DNA of 41,644 bases from an uncultured Acidimicrobiales bacterium (GCA_902805655.1 CADCTF010000142.1:1-41644); one strand, 5' to 3'; positions 1 to 8,645 are shown, counted from the first letter of the stretch. Notes: a model not told the origin generated them from the sequence alone. Translations and numbers: made by a program.

Positions 1-96
1 GCGTCGGTGTGGTTCGGCGAGCACCTCGAGCAGATCCGGCATTGGCGCCACTATGCCTCGCTGGTTATATGCCTGTCAAGACATATTACCCGCGCC

Positions 97-366
97 CTAC
101 GGCCCGCCGAGCACCTTCTCTAGTCCGTCCTCGATCCCGTCGGAGTCGGTATCTGCTCGCTTCGGGTCCGTGCCGTGCGACTTCCGCTCGGCCTGGTCGG
201 CGAGCCCGTCCCGGTCATGGTCAGGCAGACACCGGCCGTCGCCCGTGGCGACCTTGTGCGCGTGGCAGCTGGACGAGGACTCTGCTGCTACCACCACGGG
301 CGAGCCGACGACCAGCGCTCCGGCCAGCACCGTGGCTGTCGCTGCGGACCTACGGACTGAGCCCAC
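97..366 (-). CDS. Small secreted protein with calcium-binding (thrombospondin type 3-like) Asp repeats
   Basis: About 89 residues. The N-terminus has two arginines followed by a hydrophobic stretch ending in AVAA-like small residues, as in a Sec signal peptide. The mature part carries two Asp-rich calcium-loop motifs: DHDRDGLAD, then a TDPKRADTDSDGIEDG segment, the pattern of thrombospondin type 3 repeats. Two cysteines flank the segment before the first loop. I chose the GTG at 366 because a purine-rich GAGACGAGGGGG lies just upstream and the signal peptide begins at once; the frame is open further upstream with ATGs at 486 and 510. It is probably exported and binds calcium, but its role is unknown. 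It is transcribed away from the hemerythrin-like gene and stands alone. Confidence 0.6.
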   Translation of the reverse strand: MGSVRRSAATATVLAGALVVGSPVVVAAESSSSCHAHKVATGDGRCLPDHDRDGLADQAERKSHGTDPKRADTDSDGIEDGLEKVLGGP

Positions 367-549
367 CGCGAACCCCCTCGTCTCGCCGGAGCCTCGCGCC
401 GGAGCCGTCCCCCGGACAAGGGTTTTCGCCGCGGAGGGGGTGAGAGCAAGACCGGAACGTGGTACATGACCGACCGAAGACCTCATCGACAGGCCCACGG
501 AGGGAAGCATGGAACGGACCCCAGGCCTCGTACATCGAGGCGGCTCGAC

Positions 550-1056
550 GTGACGGCGCACGCGCGGTCCGACATGAACGGGCACTCCGACGTGGCGGAG
601 GAGCACCGGCTCCAGCCTCAGGCAGACCAGGCGCGCGACCGCCGCGATGCGTCGCTGCGGGCGCTCCACGAGCTCGAAGACGCGCTGGGCGCTCCGACGC
701 CCGGGCGGGAGCAGCGGTGGATCACATCGGTGGTCACTGCACTCGATGAGCTCGCCGCCGCGCTGGACGAGCAGTCGACCGGCCACTCCGAGGTGGACAG
801 CCTGCTGTCCGAGATCGCCACGGACGACCCGGTCATGGCGCCCCGGATCGACCTCCTGCGTCGGGAGCACGACGACCTACGGCACTCGGTGGCCTCGCTG
901 CGGACGCAGATCTCGCCGTTGCCGGATCCGGTGGTCGACACGGCTGACGTCCGGGAACGCCTGGCGTCGGTGGCCCGCCGGTTGCGGCAGCACCGCGCCC
1001 GCGAGGCCGACCTCATCTACGAGGCCATCGACCTCAACCTGGGGCTGGCCGAGTGA
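550..1056 (+). CDS. Hemerythrin-like helical protein
   Basis: About 168 residues, almost entirely predicted helix. It has a REHDDLRHSV segment in the middle and a C-terminal QHRAREADLIYEA segment (HxxxE), which resemble the iron-ligand helices of bacterial hemerythrin/HHE proteins. A family member would bind a di-iron centre and sense or carry O2 or related ligands. The set of ligand histidines looks incomplete by eye, so metal binding is not certain. GTG at 550 has GAGG nine bases upstream; ATG at 574 and ATG at 466 are alternatives. It lies alone, converging on the SAM hydroxide adenosyltransferase-like gene with a gap of 6 bases. Confidence 0.6.
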   Translation: MTAHARSDMNGHSDVAEEHRLQPQADQARDRRDASLRALHELEDALGAPTPGREQRWITSVVTALDELAAALDEQSTGHSEVDSLLSEIATDDPVMAPRIDLLRREHDDLRHSVASLRTQISPLPDPVVDTADVRERLASVARRLRQHRAREADLIYEAIDLNLGLAE

Positions 1057-1062
1057 CCTGGC

Positions 1063-1842
1063 TCACGGCGGCGTGACCTCGATCCGGGCGCCCGCGGGAG
1101 GCCGGCCCAGGCGGTCGGCGGCGCTTCCCCCGCGCAGCAACAGCTCGTAGAAGAAGCGGGGCTGCCCGCCGACCGTCCACCCGCTGCTCCCGGGAGCGAA
1201 GGACATCTCGCCCTCCGGCACCCCGAACGTCCCGTCGCTGATCGTGGCCGTGGCCGTCGCGTCACCGATGGTCACCCGGACGTGGTCCCCCAGCTCGGCG
1301 GGTGGTTCGGTCCAGGTGGTCTTCAGGTTCCCGTACCCGTCCACGTAGGCCACCGCTCGCTCGGGGTGTGGCGGCACGAGGCTGTCGTCGAGCACCTCCC
1401 CCACCGGATCCTGCTGCCCCCGGGCCAGCGCGGCCACCACCTCGGGGAAGATGTCCCTCGAGCGGAACTGCGAGCCGGCGTCGGCCACGTCGACAGCACG
1501 GATCACCGCATGGTCGCGAAGGAACGAGAAGCAGTGCTGCGCGTTGACGCCGACCACGGTGACGCCGTTCGAGCACGTGGCGGCCACCAGCCGCTCGCCT
1601 TGGTTGCCGGGTCTGGGGTCGGGACGGTCCGCCCGAGGCGCGACGTTCATGTAGACGAGGCGGTCACCGCCGACGTCGGCCAGGGCGAGCTGGGCCGCGC
1701 AGAAGCCGGCGCTCACCGTGTCGAACGCCGGTACCGGCGTAGGCAGCACCGTCGCGTCGGGCAGGAGGCGGGCCAGGCGCTGGACGACCTCGGCGAAGGC
1801 CAGATCGCGTGCGCCGTAGTCGGCGATGAGGTGGATCAGCAC
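1063..1842 (-). CDS. Divergent SAM hydroxide adenosyltransferase (DUF62)-like protein
   Basis: 259 residues. The N-terminus (LIADYGARD) matches the LLTDFGxxD opening of the DUF62/SAM chlorinase-fluorinase superfamily, and the C-terminal domain has the DGYGNLKTTW element corresponding to the family's DxFGNxxTN. Members hydrolyse S-adenosylmethionine to adenosine and methionine. The central segment is unusual: the typical PGVG and PDNG motifs are replaced (VNAQHCFSF where PDNG is expected), so the hydrolase activity may be altered or lost. The start has no rival nearby. The thioredoxin gene upstream on the same strand ends 42 bases before it, so the two may be co-transcribed. The family assignment is fairly firm; the activity is inferred. 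Confidence 0.7.
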   Translation of the reverse strand: MLIHLIADYGARDLAFAEVVQRLARLLPDATVLPTPVPAFDTVSAGFCAAQLALADVGGDRLVYMNVAPRADRPDPRPGNQGERLVAATCSNGVTVVGVNAQHCFSFLRDHAVIRAVDVADAGSQFRSRDIFPEVVAALARGQQDPVGEVLDDSLVPPHPERAVAYVDGYGNLKTTWTEPPAELGDHVRVTIGDATATATISDGTFGVPEGEMSFAPGSSGWTVGGQPRFFYELLLRGGSAADRLGRPPAGARIEVTPP

Positions 1843-1884
1843 GGACCCAGTGTCGCCGCGCGCCCGCCATACCGCAGGGGCGGA

Positions 1885-2310
1885 TCAGCCTCCTCCGAGG
1901 ACGTCTCCGGTGATCCAGGTCCGCAGCCGTTCCCGAGGAGCCGCCCCGACCTGGCGTGCGACCTCGCGCCCGTCCCGGAGGCCGACGAGCGTGGGGATGC
2001 CCTGCACCCCGAATCGCGCGCTGGTCGTAGGGGCGTCGTCGACGTTCACCTTGACCACCTTGCAACGCCCGGCCAGCTCGCCGGCCAGCTGCTCGAGGAT
2101 CGGGCTGACGGTTCGGCACGGGCCACACCAGGGCGCCCACAGGTCGACCACGACCGGCAGAGGGCTGCGCTCGGCGATCTCCGCGAAGCTCGAGTCGTCG
2201 GCGTCGGTGATCCAAGGCAGCGTCGACTTGCACCGAGCGCATCGAGGCGTGCCCGTCGCGGCCGCAGGTACCCGGTTCTTGGTGCCACAGGACGGGCACG
2301 GCGTGATCAT
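1885..2310 (-). CDS. Thioredoxin with N-terminal zinc ribbon (Trx2/TrxC type)
   Basis: 141 residues. Residues 5-8 (CPSC) and 24-27 (CARC) form a zinc ribbon, followed by a thioredoxin fold with the active site WCGPC at 61-65 and the cis-proline segment GIPTL. Trx2-type thioredoxins reduce protein disulfides in the cytoplasm and use the zinc ribbon to tune redox state. ATG at 2310 has AAGG nine bases upstream and begins directly with the zinc ribbon; the longer frame to 2415 looks spurious. This is a second thioredoxin besides the trxA near the right end. A DUF62-like gene follows on the same strand. Confidence 0.9.
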   Translation of the reverse strand: MITPCPSCGTKNRVPAAATGTPRCARCKSTLPWITDADDSSFAEIAERSPLPVVVDLWAPWCGPCRTVSPILEQLAGELAGRCKVVKVNVDDAPTTSARFGVQGIPTLVGLRDGREVARQVGAAPRERLRTWITGDVLGGG

Positions 2311-2456
2311 CGCTTCATTCCTTTTCCCCTGGTGAGAGGGGTGACTGTCCAACCGGATCACCTCACGACAACACGGGAGATGGTCGGCGGTATGCCGGCA
2401 CGGCCGCCGGGACACCCAGGAGGGGTCCGTATGCTGGCGGCGATGGCGAGCAGGGC

Positions 2457-3734
2457 GTGACCGAGGCGAAGGTGGAGGACGGAGCCTTCGAGCGGCCGTC
2501 GACCTGGGCCTCGCTTCAGTTCCCCGAGTACCGGACGTTGTTCATCTCCGGCGTCCTCATCTTCGTCGCCGTCCAGGCCCAGCAGATCGCCCGCGGGCAG
2601 CTGGCCTTCGACCTGACCGGGTCGAACAAGGGCCTGGGCGCTGTGTACATGGGCTTCGGTCTGCCCATGCTGATCCTCACTCCGTTCGGCGGGGTGGCCG
2701 CGGACCGCCTGCCGAAGCGCACCGTCCTGCTCGCCGCCCAGCTCTGCCTGGTGCTGTCCGCCGCATGGATCTCGCTGGCCGGCGTGTTCGGCGTCCTCGA
2801 GTACTGGATGCTCATCGGTGCCGCGCTCCTCCAGGGTGCCGGCTTCTCGATCTTCGGACCGACGCGCGTCGCCTTCACGGGTGAGCTCGTGCCTCGGACC
2901 CTCATCGGCAACGCCGTCGCGCTCACCCAGGTCAGCCTGAACAGCACACGCGTGGTGGCGCCGGCCCTCGCCGGCATCCTCATCTCGTTCAAGGCCTTCG
3001 GCACCACCGGCGTCTACATCCTCACCGCGATCATCATGACGATGTCGCTGATGGTCACGTTCCGCCTCCCGAAGCGGCCGGCGGCGAGCCGGACCTCGGA
3101 CCGCTCGATCGTGGGGGAGTTCGTCGACGGTGTGCGCTACGCCCGCCGCGATCCGCTGCTGAAGATGTTGATCCTCAGCTCGTTCGTGATGGTGATGGCG
3201 GGTTGGCCCTACCTCGCCTTCCTTCCCGCCGTCTCGAACGACCTCTTCGACAAGGGCTCCGCCGGTCTCGGGATGATGAGCTCGGTGAGCGCGGTGGCCG
3301 CCCTCGCCGTCACGTTCTGGATCGCCGGGCGGACCCGCCCCAACCAGGCCTGGCGCGTGCAGTCCGTCTCCGGAGTCTTCCTGGCCCTCGGGCTGCTGGG
3401 CATGGCGGCCGCTCCCTCCTTCGAGGTGGCGCTCGTCGCGCTGCTCGTCGTGGGCGGAGCAGCCAGCGGCTACCAGGCCATGAACAACACCATCGTGCTG
3501 ACCGTCACCGACCTGGAGTACCACGGGCGGGTGCAGTCACTGCTCATGCTGAGCTTCTCGGGCTTCGGCCTGGCCGCCCTGCCCCTCGGTGCGGTGGCCG
3601 ACGAGGTGGGTCTGCGCACCATGTTCGTCATCATGGGCACCATCTGCCTGGTGACGATGGCGGTCTACGTCACCGTCCAGGCCCGCCATCGCCGCCGAGG
3701 CGGCAACTTCGACCTCGAGAGCTCGCCCGCCTGA
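2457..3734 (+). CDS. MFS transporter (EntS/multidrug efflux-like)
   Basis: About 425 residues with roughly 12 hydrophobic segments and a charged central loop near residues 200-225. A GGVAADRLPKR segment in the first cytoplasmic loop is the MFS motif A (GxxADRxxRR). The overall pattern, beginning LQFPEYRTLFISG, resembles MFS_3 exporters related to EntS and macrolide efflux proteins. The substrate cannot be told from sequence. GTG at 2457 is used; GTG at 2472, five bases after a GAGG, is an equally good start. It converges on the NTF2-like gene with a 1-base gap. Confidence 0.88.
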   Translation: MTEAKVEDGAFERPSTWASLQFPEYRTLFISGVLIFVAVQAQQIARGQLAFDLTGSNKGLGAVYMGFGLPMLILTPFGGVAADRLPKRTVLLAAQLCLVLSAAWISLAGVFGVLEYWMLIGAALLQGAGFSIFGPTRVAFTGELVPRTLIGNAVALTQVSLNSTRVVAPALAGILISFKAFGTTGVYILTAIIMTMSLMVTFRLPKRPAASRTSDRSIVGEFVDGVRYARRDPLLKMLILSSFVMVMAGWPYLAFLPAVSNDLFDKGSAGLGMMSSVSAVAALAVTFWIAGRTRPNQAWRVQSVSGVFLALGLLGMAAAPSFEVALVALLVVGGAASGYQAMNNTIVLTVTDLEYHGRVQSLLMLSFSGFGLAALPLGAVADEVGLRTMFVIMGTICLVTMAVYVTVQARHRRRGGNFDLESSPA

Positions 3735-3735
3735 G

Positions 3736-4110
3736 CTACCGGCCCTGCCAGTCGACATCCGGCGCAGTGAGGCTCCACGTCTCCACCAGCCGGCCGTCGG
3801 CCACGCGAGCCTGGTGGAGGAAGGTCACGACGCGAGGGTCGCCGCTCTCCCTGTCCCGCCCGCGGATCGTGACCCTGCTCCAGACCAGGTCGGCGGCGCC
3901 GACCAGGTCGTCGATGCGCACCTGCTGCACGTTCCCGAGTGACTCCCAGTAGCGCCTGAAGTCGGCCTTGAGCTGCGCACGGGTCAGGCGCTCGGTGCCG
4001 TTCCGGTTGTGGCGCACGTACGGCTCGGCGAAGAGCTCGTCCACCACCGAGAGGTCGGAGCCGCCCCAGAGGTCTTCCCAGTACCGGCGCACCACGTCGA
4101 CCTCGGTCAT
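3736..4110 (-). CDS. NTF2-like / SnoaL-like small protein
   Basis: 124 residues with the pattern of the SnoaL/NTF2-like cone fold: an N-terminal helix (VVRRYWEDLWGGSDLSVVDELFAEPYV-type, here split over residues 6-32), a YVRHNRNG loop, a second helix, then beta strands ending in HQARVADGRLVETW. Such proteins are small enzymes or binding proteins with a hydrophobic pocket; the ligand cannot be predicted. It starts at ATG 4110 and lies 27 bases downstream of the STAS gene on the same strand, so the two may share a transcript. Confidence 0.75.
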   Translation of the reverse strand: MTEVDVVRRYWEDLWGGSDLSVVDELFAEPYVRHNRNGTERLTRAQLKADFRRYWESLGNVQQVRIDDLVGAADLVWSRVTIRGRDRESGDPRVVTFLHQARVADGRLVETWSLTAPDVDWQGR

Positions 4111-4137
4111 GTCGCCGGAGTGTAGGAGGGCGCCCGG

Positions 4138-4740
4138 CTAGTCGTCTTCGGGCACGGGAGACGGGTCCTCCCCGAGTCGGGCCAGCATGGCCCGCACCCG
4201 CCCGGCCAGCGCCAGGTCGGACATCTCGTCGGCCAGGTCGTCACCTCGAAGCGCGACCGTCACCTGCGCAGGGGTGAGGTCACCCCAACGGAGAAGCGTC
4301 TCGTAGCCCACCAACAGCGTGCGCAGCTCTTCCCAGTCGTCGGCCTGCAGTGCGTCGGAACAGGCCGGGGCCGCCGTCGAGGCATCGGGGGGCACGGACG
4401 CAGGACTGGGTCCGGCCAAGGCGAAGAGGCCGGTGAGACCGCTCGTCTCGATGAGCTTGTGCACCTGCCGGGAGGGGTTGGCCACCTCGATGCGGGCCTG
4501 CGCGTCGCGTGCCCGGGCCAGCATGCCGATGAGCATGCCCAGCCCGGCGGAGTCCATGAAGCTCACCCCGGCCAGGTCGATGACGAGGGTCTTCCCGGCA
4601 CCAAGGTGCTCCGACAGGCGCTCCTTGGTCAGGGTGGCGCACGAGGCGTCGAGCTCGCCGGCGAGCTGGGCGACCACTGCGCCGTCGTCCCGCGGGTCGA
4701 GCTGCAAGGAGACACGGTCCCCGTTCATCACGCCGATCAT
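4138..4740 (-). CDS. STAS-domain protein (anti-sigma factor antagonist-like)
   Basis: 200 residues. Residues about 10-110 form a STAS domain, with the FMDSAGLGMLIGM segment carrying the serine (S64) that is phosphorylated in SpoIIAA-type anti-anti-sigma factors. About 90 further residues are Asp/Ala-rich and helical and match no domain I know. STAS proteins of this type bind a cognate anti-sigma kinase and are switched off by phosphorylation; no such kinase gene is adjacent. ATG at 4740 has AGAGGTGG about ten bases upstream. ATG at 4728 is an alternative. Confidence 0.8.
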   Translation of the reverse strand: MIGVMNGDRVSLQLDPRDDGAVVAQLAGELDASCATLTKERLSEHLGAGKTLVIDLAGVSFMDSAGLGMLIGMLARARDAQARIEVANPSRQVHKLIETSGLTGLFALAGPSPASVPPDASTAAPACSDALQADDWEELRTLLVGYETLLRWGDLTPAQVTVALRGDDLADEMSDLALAGRVRAMLARLGEDPSPVPEDD

Positions 4741-4800
4741 GGGCGTTCACCACCTCTCGCGCAAGGGCGGGCTCCTCGCGCGAGCGGCCGGACCCGGGGC

Positions 4801-6639
4801 CTAGGACTCCCTGGCGTCGGCGAGCCGGCCCGACAGGCCGCCCTGCCAGGTCGAGAACATGGCCGCATAGGCACCGCCGGCGGCCACCAGCTCGGCGTGG
4901 CTCCCCAGCTCGGCCAGCTTGCCGCCCGTCACCACCCCCACCCGATCGGCCCGCTCCGACGTGGACAGACGATGGGCGATGACGATGACGGTGCGTCCCT
5001 GCATCAGCCGCTCCATGGCTCCCTCGACCAGCAGCTCGGTCCCGGGATCGAGGCTCGAGGTCGCCTCGTCCAGCACCAGCACCCCGGGGTCGATCAGCGC
5101 AGCGCGAGCGAGCGACACCAGCTGCTTCTCACCGGCCGAGAGCCGGCTGCCACGCTCGTCGACCATCGTCTCGAGGCCCTCGGGCAGCGCCTCGAAGCGC
5201 TCACGGATGCCGATCGCATCCAGCGCCTCCTCCACGTCGGCGTCTGTCGCGTCGGCCCGAGCGATGCGGATGTTGTCGCGGATGGTGGCGTTGAAGAGGA
5301 AGCCCTCCTGCGGCACCACCACGATCCGCTGGCGCAGCGAGTCCCTCGAGGCGTCCCGCAGGTCGACCCCACCGAAGCGAACCGAGCCCTCGGTGGGGTC
5401 GTAGAACCGCACGATGAGCTTGGCCAGCGTCGACTTGCCCGCCCCGGTGGGCCCGACGAGGGCGAGGCGCTCGCCGTCCGGGATGGTGAAGGTGACGCCG
5501 GACAGCACCGGGTCGGTGCCGCGGCCGTACCGGAACGACAGCCCTTCGACCTCGATGTCACCGCGAGGCGGCAGCGGAACCGCGTCGGCTCGATCCGCCA
5601 CCTCGATCGGCTCGTCGAGCAGCAGGAGCAGCTTCCGCAGCCCGGCACCCGCCGACTGGATCTGGTTGAAGAGCTCGGACAGCTGCTGGATGGGGTTGAA
5701 GAGGTTCGACAGGGTGAGGACGAAGAAGGCCACCGTGCCGACCGTGACGCTCCCCCGCACGGCGAGCCAGCCGCCGATGGCCAGGATGAGCGCCGTGGTG
5801 CCCAGCCCGGCGAACTCGATGACCGGGAGGTACCAGGCCTGGATGCGGGCGGATCGGATGTGCGCGTCGTAGAGGTCGGTGTTGCCACGACGGAAGCGGT
5901 CCGCCTCCACCTTCTCCCGGGCGTACGCCTGGGTGACGCGGACGCCGGCGATGCCCTCCTGCAGGTCGGAGAGCGTGTTGCCGATGCGGTCCCGCACCTC
6001 GAGGTAGTTGTCATGGGAGTCGCGGCGGAACTTCCGGCTGGCCAGGAGCACCGGCGGCAGGCAGATGAGGCAAACCAGGAGCAGCTGCCAGGAAACGAAG
6101 CCCAGGAGGCCGACCGCGAGCACGAGCAGCAACAGGTTGGACGCCAGCATCAGCAGGCCCATCTGCACGACTTCCTGCATGGAGTCGACGTCGGACGTCA
6201 GCCGTGACACCAGCACGCCGGCCTTCTCCCGGTCGTAGAAGGGCATCGACAGGCGCAGGAGATGTTGGAACGCGCGCCGGCGCAGGTCCCGCAGGAACCC
6301 CTCGCCGACCTGGGAGAGCACCCGGATCATCGACCGCTGGCTGACGTACTGCAGCGCGGCGACCGCGATGTAGAGGCCCACCGCCAGGTACAGCACGCCC
6401 CGGTCGCGCTCGGCGATGCCCGAGTCGATGCCGAACTTCACCAGGTACGGGCCGGCCAGGATGCACGTCGTGTAGAGGGCGATGAAGGCGAGGGCCAACC
6501 ACAGGCGCCGGCGACGCTCGCCCAGCATGCGGTAGGCCCGCCGGATGATCTGCTTGGCCTGCTCGGCGTCGAGGGTCTCCTCGTCCATGGGATCCAGGAC
6601 GCTGTCCCCGGTGCCGGCGGGATCGTCGCGGCCGGCCAT
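4801..6639 (-). CDS. ABC exporter half-transporter, subunit B of a heterodimer
   Basis: 612 residues: an N-terminal six-helix exporter domain (about residues 45-330) and a C-terminal nucleotide-binding domain with Walker A GPTGAGKST, Walker B VLVLDEATSSLD (catalytic Glu present) and H-loop IAHRLST. The signature motif reads LSAGEKQ instead of LSGGQ. Its partner gene has the opposite defect (Asp for the catalytic Glu), the classic arrangement of heterodimeric exporters with one degenerate ATP site, such as TM287/288 and TmrAB. Its ATG overlaps the upstream stop (TGATG), so translation is coupled. The substrate is unknown, probably a drug or lipid-like compound. Confidence 0.93.
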   Translation of the reverse strand: MAGRDDPAGTGDSVLDPMDEETLDAEQAKQIIRRAYRMLGERRRRLWLALAFIALYTTCILAGPYLVKFGIDSGIAERDRGVLYLAVGLYIAVAALQYVSQRSMIRVLSQVGEGFLRDLRRRAFQHLLRLSMPFYDREKAGVLVSRLTSDVDSMQEVVQMGLLMLASNLLLLVLAVGLLGFVSWQLLLVCLICLPPVLLASRKFRRDSHDNYLEVRDRIGNTLSDLQEGIAGVRVTQAYAREKVEADRFRRGNTDLYDAHIRSARIQAWYLPVIEFAGLGTTALILAIGGWLAVRGSVTVGTVAFFVLTLSNLFNPIQQLSELFNQIQSAGAGLRKLLLLLDEPIEVADRADAVPLPPRGDIEVEGLSFRYGRGTDPVLSGVTFTIPDGERLALVGPTGAGKSTLAKLIVRFYDPTEGSVRFGGVDLRDASRDSLRQRIVVVPQEGFLFNATIRDNIRIARADATDADVEEALDAIGIRERFEALPEGLETMVDERGSRLSAGEKQLVSLARAALIDPGVLVLDEATSSLDPGTELLVEGAMERLMQGRTVIVIAHRLSTSERADRVGVVTGGKLAELGSHAELVAAGGAYAAMFSTWQGGLSGRLADARES

Positions 6640-8474
6640 CAGACCGCCGCCTCGGTGGGCCCGGCAACTGCGGCGGCCACATCGACGGCTTCGACGTCGA
6701 CCGCCTGAGCTTCGGCGTGGGCCAGCACCGCCCGGTACCTGGCGTCGGTCTCGAGCAGCTCGGTGTGCGTGCCTTCGGCGACGATGCGTCCACCGTCCAG
6801 CAGCACCACCCGGTCGGCCAGGGCGATGGTGGCCGGGCGGTGGGCGATCACGAGCGTGGTGCGTCCCTCCATCACCTCGGCCATGGCGGCCCGGATCTCG
6901 TGCTCCTTGCTCGGATCGACGGAGGATGTGGCGTCGTCGAGGATGAGCACGCGGGGGTCGGCCAGCACAGCCCGAGCGATGGCGATGCGCTGGCGCTGAC
7001 CGCCGGAGAGGCCGAAGCCCCGCTCGCCGATCTGGGTGCCGTAGCCGTCGGGCATGGTGACGATGAAGTCGTGGGCACCGGCCAGGCGTGCCGCCCGCTC
7101 GATCGCGGCACGAGAGGCATGCGGATCAGCGAAGGAGATGTTGGCGGCGATGGTGTCGCTGAAGAGGAACGTGTCCTCGAACACGAGGCCCACGGCCCGT
7201 CGGAGCTCGGGCAGGCGCACGTTGCGCACGTCCACCCCGTCGATGGTGACCCGACCCTCACGCACGTCGTAGAAGCGGGGAAGGAGCTTGGCGACGGTGC
7301 TCTTGCCGCTGCCGGTGGAGCCGACCAGGGCCACCGACTGCCCCGGGGCGAGGTGCAGGTCGAGGCCGTCGAGCACCAGATCGGTGTCCGAGTAGCCGAA
7401 GCGCACACCTTCGAAGCGCACGTCACCGAGGTGATCGCCGGTGGGGAGCGACACGGCGTTGCGGGGGTCGACGATCTCCGGTGCGGTGGAGAGAACGTCG
7501 GCCACCCGTTCGGCGGCCGCCGCGCCTCGCTGCGCCTGGGCGATGATCATCCCGAGCATCCGCACCGGCGGCACCAGCAGCACCACGTAGAAGTAGAACT
7601 GCACGAGCGTGCCGACGGTCATGTTGCCGTTGATCACCTGCGTGCCCCCGTAGAGCAGCAGCAGCACCAGGCCGACGTTGGGCAGCAGCTCCATCACCGG
7701 CAGGTAGGTGGCCCGGGTGCGAGCGGCGGCGATGGCCGCGTCGTAGACGTCGTCGGCCTCCCTGCTCAGCCGGCTCTCCTGCACGCGCTCGGACCCGAAG
7801 CCCTTCACCACCCGCACGCCCTGCACCGACTCGTCCACCACGGAGGCGAGCTGGGCCGACTCCTCCTGCAGCCGCATCATCGAGGGGAACAACCGCTGGG
7901 AGAACATGCGGCCGAAGACGTTGACGAGTGGGAGCGAGCCCAGTGCGAGCAGCGTCAGCAACGGGTCTGCCAGCAGCATGATGATCGTGACGGAGAGCAC
8001 CGTGACCGCGTTGGAGATCGTGAGCGGGATCATCACGATCAGGTTCTGCACCTGTTGCAGGTCGGTGTTGCCGCGGCTCATCAGCTGCCCGGCCTGCGTC
8101 TTGTCGTGGTAGGCGAAGTGCAGGCGTTGGATGTGGGCGTAGATGCGATCGCGCAGCCACCGCTCGGCGTAGCGGGCCTCGCTGATGGCGAAGTACCGCC
8201 GCGCACCGCTGAAGAGGGCAGAGATGAGACCGGCGATGGCGACCAGCGCCGCCCACCGCAGAATCGAGTCCACGTTCCGCTGCTCGATGCCCCTGTCGAT
8301 GCCCTGCTGCACCAGCAGCGGCACCGCCACCTTGCCGGCCGTCCACAAGAGGCCGGCGATCACTCCGGCGGCCACCCCCTTGCGCTGGCGCTTGACGGTG
8401 TCGAGCAGCACCGCCCAACCCGCCGCCGTTGCCTTGGGTTCGGCTTCCGTCGACATCTGTTCCGCGACGACCAC
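6639..8474 (-). CDS. ABC exporter half-transporter, subunit A (degenerate Walker B)
   Basis: 611 residues: six membrane helices, then an ATPase domain with Walker A GSTGSGKST, a normal signature LSGGQRQR, H-loop IAHRPAT, and Walker B reading LILDDATSSVD, where the catalytic Glu is replaced by Asp. With subunit B, which has a non-canonical signature, this predicts one working and one degenerate ATP site. It is the first gene of the two-gene operon. The chosen start is GTG at 8474 (GAGAGG very close upstream); ATG at 8456 is an alternative. Two palindromes at 8512-8525 and 8558-8571 upstream are candidate regulator sites. Confidence 0.92.
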   Translation of the reverse strand: MVVAEQMSTEAEPKATAAGWAVLLDTVKRQRKGVAAGVIAGLLWTAGKVAVPLLVQQGIDRGIEQRNVDSILRWAALVAIAGLISALFSGARRYFAISEARYAERWLRDRIYAHIQRLHFAYHDKTQAGQLMSRGNTDLQQVQNLIVMIPLTISNAVTVLSVTIIMLLADPLLTLLALGSLPLVNVFGRMFSQRLFPSMMRLQEESAQLASVVDESVQGVRVVKGFGSERVQESRLSREADDVYDAAIAAARTRATYLPVMELLPNVGLVLLLLYGGTQVINGNMTVGTLVQFYFYVVLLVPPVRMLGMIIAQAQRGAAAAERVADVLSTAPEIVDPRNAVSLPTGDHLGDVRFEGVRFGYSDTDLVLDGLDLHLAPGQSVALVGSTGSGKSTVAKLLPRFYDVREGRVTIDGVDVRNVRLPELRRAVGLVFEDTFLFSDTIAANISFADPHASRAAIERAARLAGAHDFIVTMPDGYGTQIGERGFGLSGGQRQRIAIARAVLADPRVLILDDATSSVDPSKEHEIRAAMAEVMEGRTTLVIAHRPATIALADRVVLLDGGRIVAEGTHTELLETDARYRAVLAHAEAQAVDVEAVDVAAAVAGPTEAAV

Positions 8475-8511
8475 TACCTCTCTACATCGTGTTCACCGGC
8501 GCTGACCGGCA

Positions 8512-8578
8512 ACCGATCGATCGGTGACTGTCGGCGGCACCCTGCCCAGGGTGCATGGTTGTCCTAACAACGATTTTA
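8512..8578 (-). promoter_or_regulatory. Candidate promoter and operators of the ABC exporter operon
   Basis: Two palindromes lie upstream of the exporter genes. ACCGATCGATCGGT (8512-8525) is a perfect 14-base palindrome of the kind bound by TetR-type repressors. GTTGTCCTAACAAC (8558-8571) has perfect 5-base arms around a 4-base spacer, similar to MarR-type operators. On the minus strand a TAAAAT hexamer (8573-8578) directly precedes the second palindrome and could be a -10 element, so a bound repressor would block initiation. The -35 (TCGAAC, 8596-8601) is weak. No TetR or MarR gene is in the window, so the cognate regulator is unknown. Confidence 0.35.
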
Positions 8579-8645
8579 TCGACTCCGCCGGAGGTGTTCG
8601 ACGGTTTCGGTCGCCGGAGCTGGATCCAACCGCCGGAGGGTCGCG

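Noticed and set aside
1-123. Open plus-strand frame from the left edge (ending TAG 121-123) with a plausible protein-like WFGEHLEQIRHWR segment
   Set aside because: Only about 40 residues are visible, the last third looks random, and it overlaps the end of the minus-strand secreted protein gene. It could be the end of a gene outside the window but cannot be supported.
8537-8554. Hairpin GCACCCT-GCCC-AGGGTGC downstream of the beta-lactamase gene
   Set aside because: The stem is only 7 bases with no U tract, and it lies within the exporter promoter region. Not strong enough to call a terminator.
4459-8567. Two very long plus-strand open frames opposite the ABC exporter genes
   Set aside because: They are antisense to clear ABC transporters and have low-complexity His/Gly/Asp/Gln-rich translations typical of GC-rich shadow frames.
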